Origin: Epiperipatus broadwayi
Taxonomy: Eukaryota; Onychophora; Udeonychophora; Euonychophora; Peripatidae
Assembly: GCA_028023455.1 (NCBI GenBank)
Contig: JAQFVV010013296.1
Location: forward strand, 102,236 to 166,235
Direction: 5' to 3'
DNA: 64,000 nt
The translations under genes were made by a program, and so were the position numbers. Shown piece by piece: positions 62,701-64,000 of this stretch. Position 1 is the first letter of the stretch; each line of letters opens with the position of its first letter. The notes below the pieces were generated by a model. That model saw nothing but the letters and a program-made list of their open reading frames with translations. It did not search any database and was not told the origin of the DNA.

Positions 62701-62833
62701 AAACAATCACGCGCATTGGTATACCTTCACTCCCCGGTGATCTATAATTAAATGGTTAGGTTTGAATCCATGTTTGGAGGTTTCAAACATTATTAGAGAG
62801 TGAAGCTGAATGTGTGCAACAGATTCCGCTTCA
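59725..62833 (-). repeat. 5' LTR of the TR-GAG-like element (right copy)
   Basis: 3109 bp, collinear with 53825-56977. It lacks the ~44-bp insert of the left copy and carries the same antisense open frames (61853-62041, 62157-62393) and the 84-bp duplication. Relative to the flanks it is rich in CpG. The promoter should lie in it, reading leftwards; I could not pick out a convincing TATA box or start. Confidence 0.85.
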
Positions 62834-62837
62834 CTAT
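62834..62837. repeat. Target-site duplication of the TR-GAG-like element, right
   Basis: CTAT after the LTR end, matching 53821-53824. Confidence 0.5.
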
Positions 62838-63660
62838 CATTTTATCACTCAGCTGTATATTTATAATCGGTTACAAAATAGCAGCCTTTTTCATCATTAC
62901 ATTAATTTGTATGCTGTTATAAAGTTTTCTTACTGTTTCAAATGACAGATTATAAGCATATATATTAGAATAATTAATAATGGTTTCTCTATCTATGTTT
63001 ATTATCTATTACAAATGGTGCATCAACTAGGGCTCGAAATAAGCCAAATAAGAGCTTGAAATACACCACATACCTGAGAGATGTGTAGTATTTAATGATG
63101 ACAGATGTATAGTTTAAAAAAAATAATATTTTTTTTTTTGCGAGTAATTTTTTTATTTATTATTATATACAAATATTTTGGCCTTATGTTTAGATGATGC
63201 TGATTACTGTTATTGCATTTTTGATAATGATAAATAAATACAGCCATTAAACAGCTTAGTATCAATTTTAAAATATAAAGATATCACAACTTATAATAAG
63301 TGTTAAAGTTAAGAGCACTGTTTTTTTTTAAATATTTTGCTTATCAGTGAAATATAGCATTGCTGCTAGTTAAGCATAAAATATTAATAGCCTTGAATTG
63401 TAGAATAATAATTTTGTTCATATTTGAAAAGTTTGTGTTATAGAAAATCTATGATTTTGGAGGTTGGATTGGATATTTGATTGTTGGAGTTTGGTTGGTT
63501 GTATTACAGTTTTGATGATGGATGGCAAATTTTTGTCATTGCCTTGAGGATGTGATGTATTCATACCACTGGTGATTGATTTATCTCATTCACTGCTCCA
63601 ACCCAGATTATAATATCAGTTATTATTTATCATGAAGCAGTTAACAGTAGACCTGCCATG
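62838..63660. other. AT-rich flank, no gene seen
   Basis: AT-rich DNA beyond the LTR element, with A and T runs near 63116-63140. No coding or repeat recognised. Confidence 0.4.
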
Positions 63661-63665
63661 ATTTC

Positions 63666-63805
63666 GCCTCTAAGACTCCAGAGAGAGCAAGGCAGTATTT
63701 TTTTTACTGATATATGTAATAGTTGCCTCTAAGACTTTAAAGATAAGCAAGGCAGTATTTTATGAATTAAAGCCCTTAAGACTTGGAAGTAAGCAGGGCA
63801 ATGCA
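63666..63805. repeat. Short tandem repeat, three diverged units
   Basis: Units near 63666, 63725 and 63772 share GCC(T)CTAAGACT, then AAGCAAGGCAGTATTTT or a variant. Unit length 47-59 bp, the third truncated. Non-coding. Confidence 0.6.
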
Positions 63806-64000
63806 ACAGTGTTTGCAATAAACTATTATGGGTTGCAGGAATGTAGCGTGAATGAATTGGGGTGATCATCTGAGTGTCCATGGAACATTGTATGCTTTAA
63901 GTGCCATGATTGAATTTTTTTTATCTATCTCATAATTGTGAATTGCTAATCATTCTTTTGGCTGTCAATATCTGTCAGATTTCTAGAAGGATGGATGAGT
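63806..64000. other. Window end, no gene seen
   Basis: Unremarkable AT-rich DNA up to the end of the window. Confidence 0.4.

Larger units (their letters stand above)
53825..62833 (-). mobile_element. Gag-only LTR retrotransposon (TR-GAG-like), 9.0 kb
   Basis: Two direct repeats of 3153 bp (53825-56977) and 3109 bp (59725-62833), both starting TGTACC and ending CTTCA on the plus strand, flank a 2747-bp interior. The minus-strand order is 5' LTR (right copy), perfect tRNA-Lys primer site, ~1.1 kb leader, gag, short 3' UTR, 3' LTR. The interior has no room for and no sign of protease, RT, RNase H or integrase. I counted about 50 substitutions between the LTRs by eye, under 2%, so it is young compared with other elements here. 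Gag resembles Ty3/gypsy gag. It must have used enzymes from an autonomous relative. Confidence 0.85.

Overview
This is eukaryotic, almost certainly animal, DNA: very AT-rich, CpG-poor outside the mobile elements, without operons or long host open frames, and full of transposons at different stages of decay. The only host gene I can recognise is an FBXO47-like F-box gene on the minus strand. Two of its exons are visible (40458-40284 and 38758-38588), both with canonical AG/GT splice sites and compatible phase. The species cannot be fixed. The mix of RTE and L1/Tx1-like LINEs, Ty3/gypsy elements and a ZMYM1-type hAT fits an invertebrate with large introns. The very abundant tRNA-derived SINE I would expect in a cephalopod is absent.

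Layout. 337-3871 is a foldback-type element with arms over 1 kb long, partly built from ~0.2 kb tandem units. 4433-13100 holds two ~0.9 kb direct repeats (an old LTR-like pair) around a lysine/glutamate-rich decayed coding stretch and a minisatellite. A nearly complete RTE LINE (7906-11201, minus) has landed inside that minisatellite. 13940-15490 is a 5'-truncated L1/Tx1-like LINE. 15.5-22.4 kb is AT-rich and mostly featureless. 22467-27599 is an LTR pair (2.2 kb each) with a 725-bp non-coding interior. 28059-29320 is a ~400-bp tandem array with a hairpin-forming insertion, followed by a LINE fragment. 30230-36124 is a 5.9 kb L1/Tx1-like LINE bounded by a perfect 16-bp target-site duplication. 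38.5-40.5 kb carries the FBXO47 exons with a decayed reverse transcriptase in the intron between them. 42794-44910 is the 3' part of a decayed gypsy element (minus). 45560-47540 is a dead hAT transposase. 47.5-53.8 kb is AT-rich and includes a 66-bp minisatellite that reads as 22-residue repeats.

The most unusual object is 53825-62833: a 9.0 kb LTR retrotransposon (minus) with LTRs of about 3.1 kb, a perfect tRNA-Lys(1,2) primer-binding site and a gag-like region, but no protease, reverse transcriptase, RNase H or integrase. This is the architecture called TR-GAG in plants. It and the 22-27 kb LTR pair have the same orientation and related tRNA-Lys-type primer sites, so both look like non-autonomous elements that depend on enzymes supplied in trans. 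Nothing here looks like a bacterial defence system or a CRISPR array, and I saw no rRNA or convincing tRNA gene.
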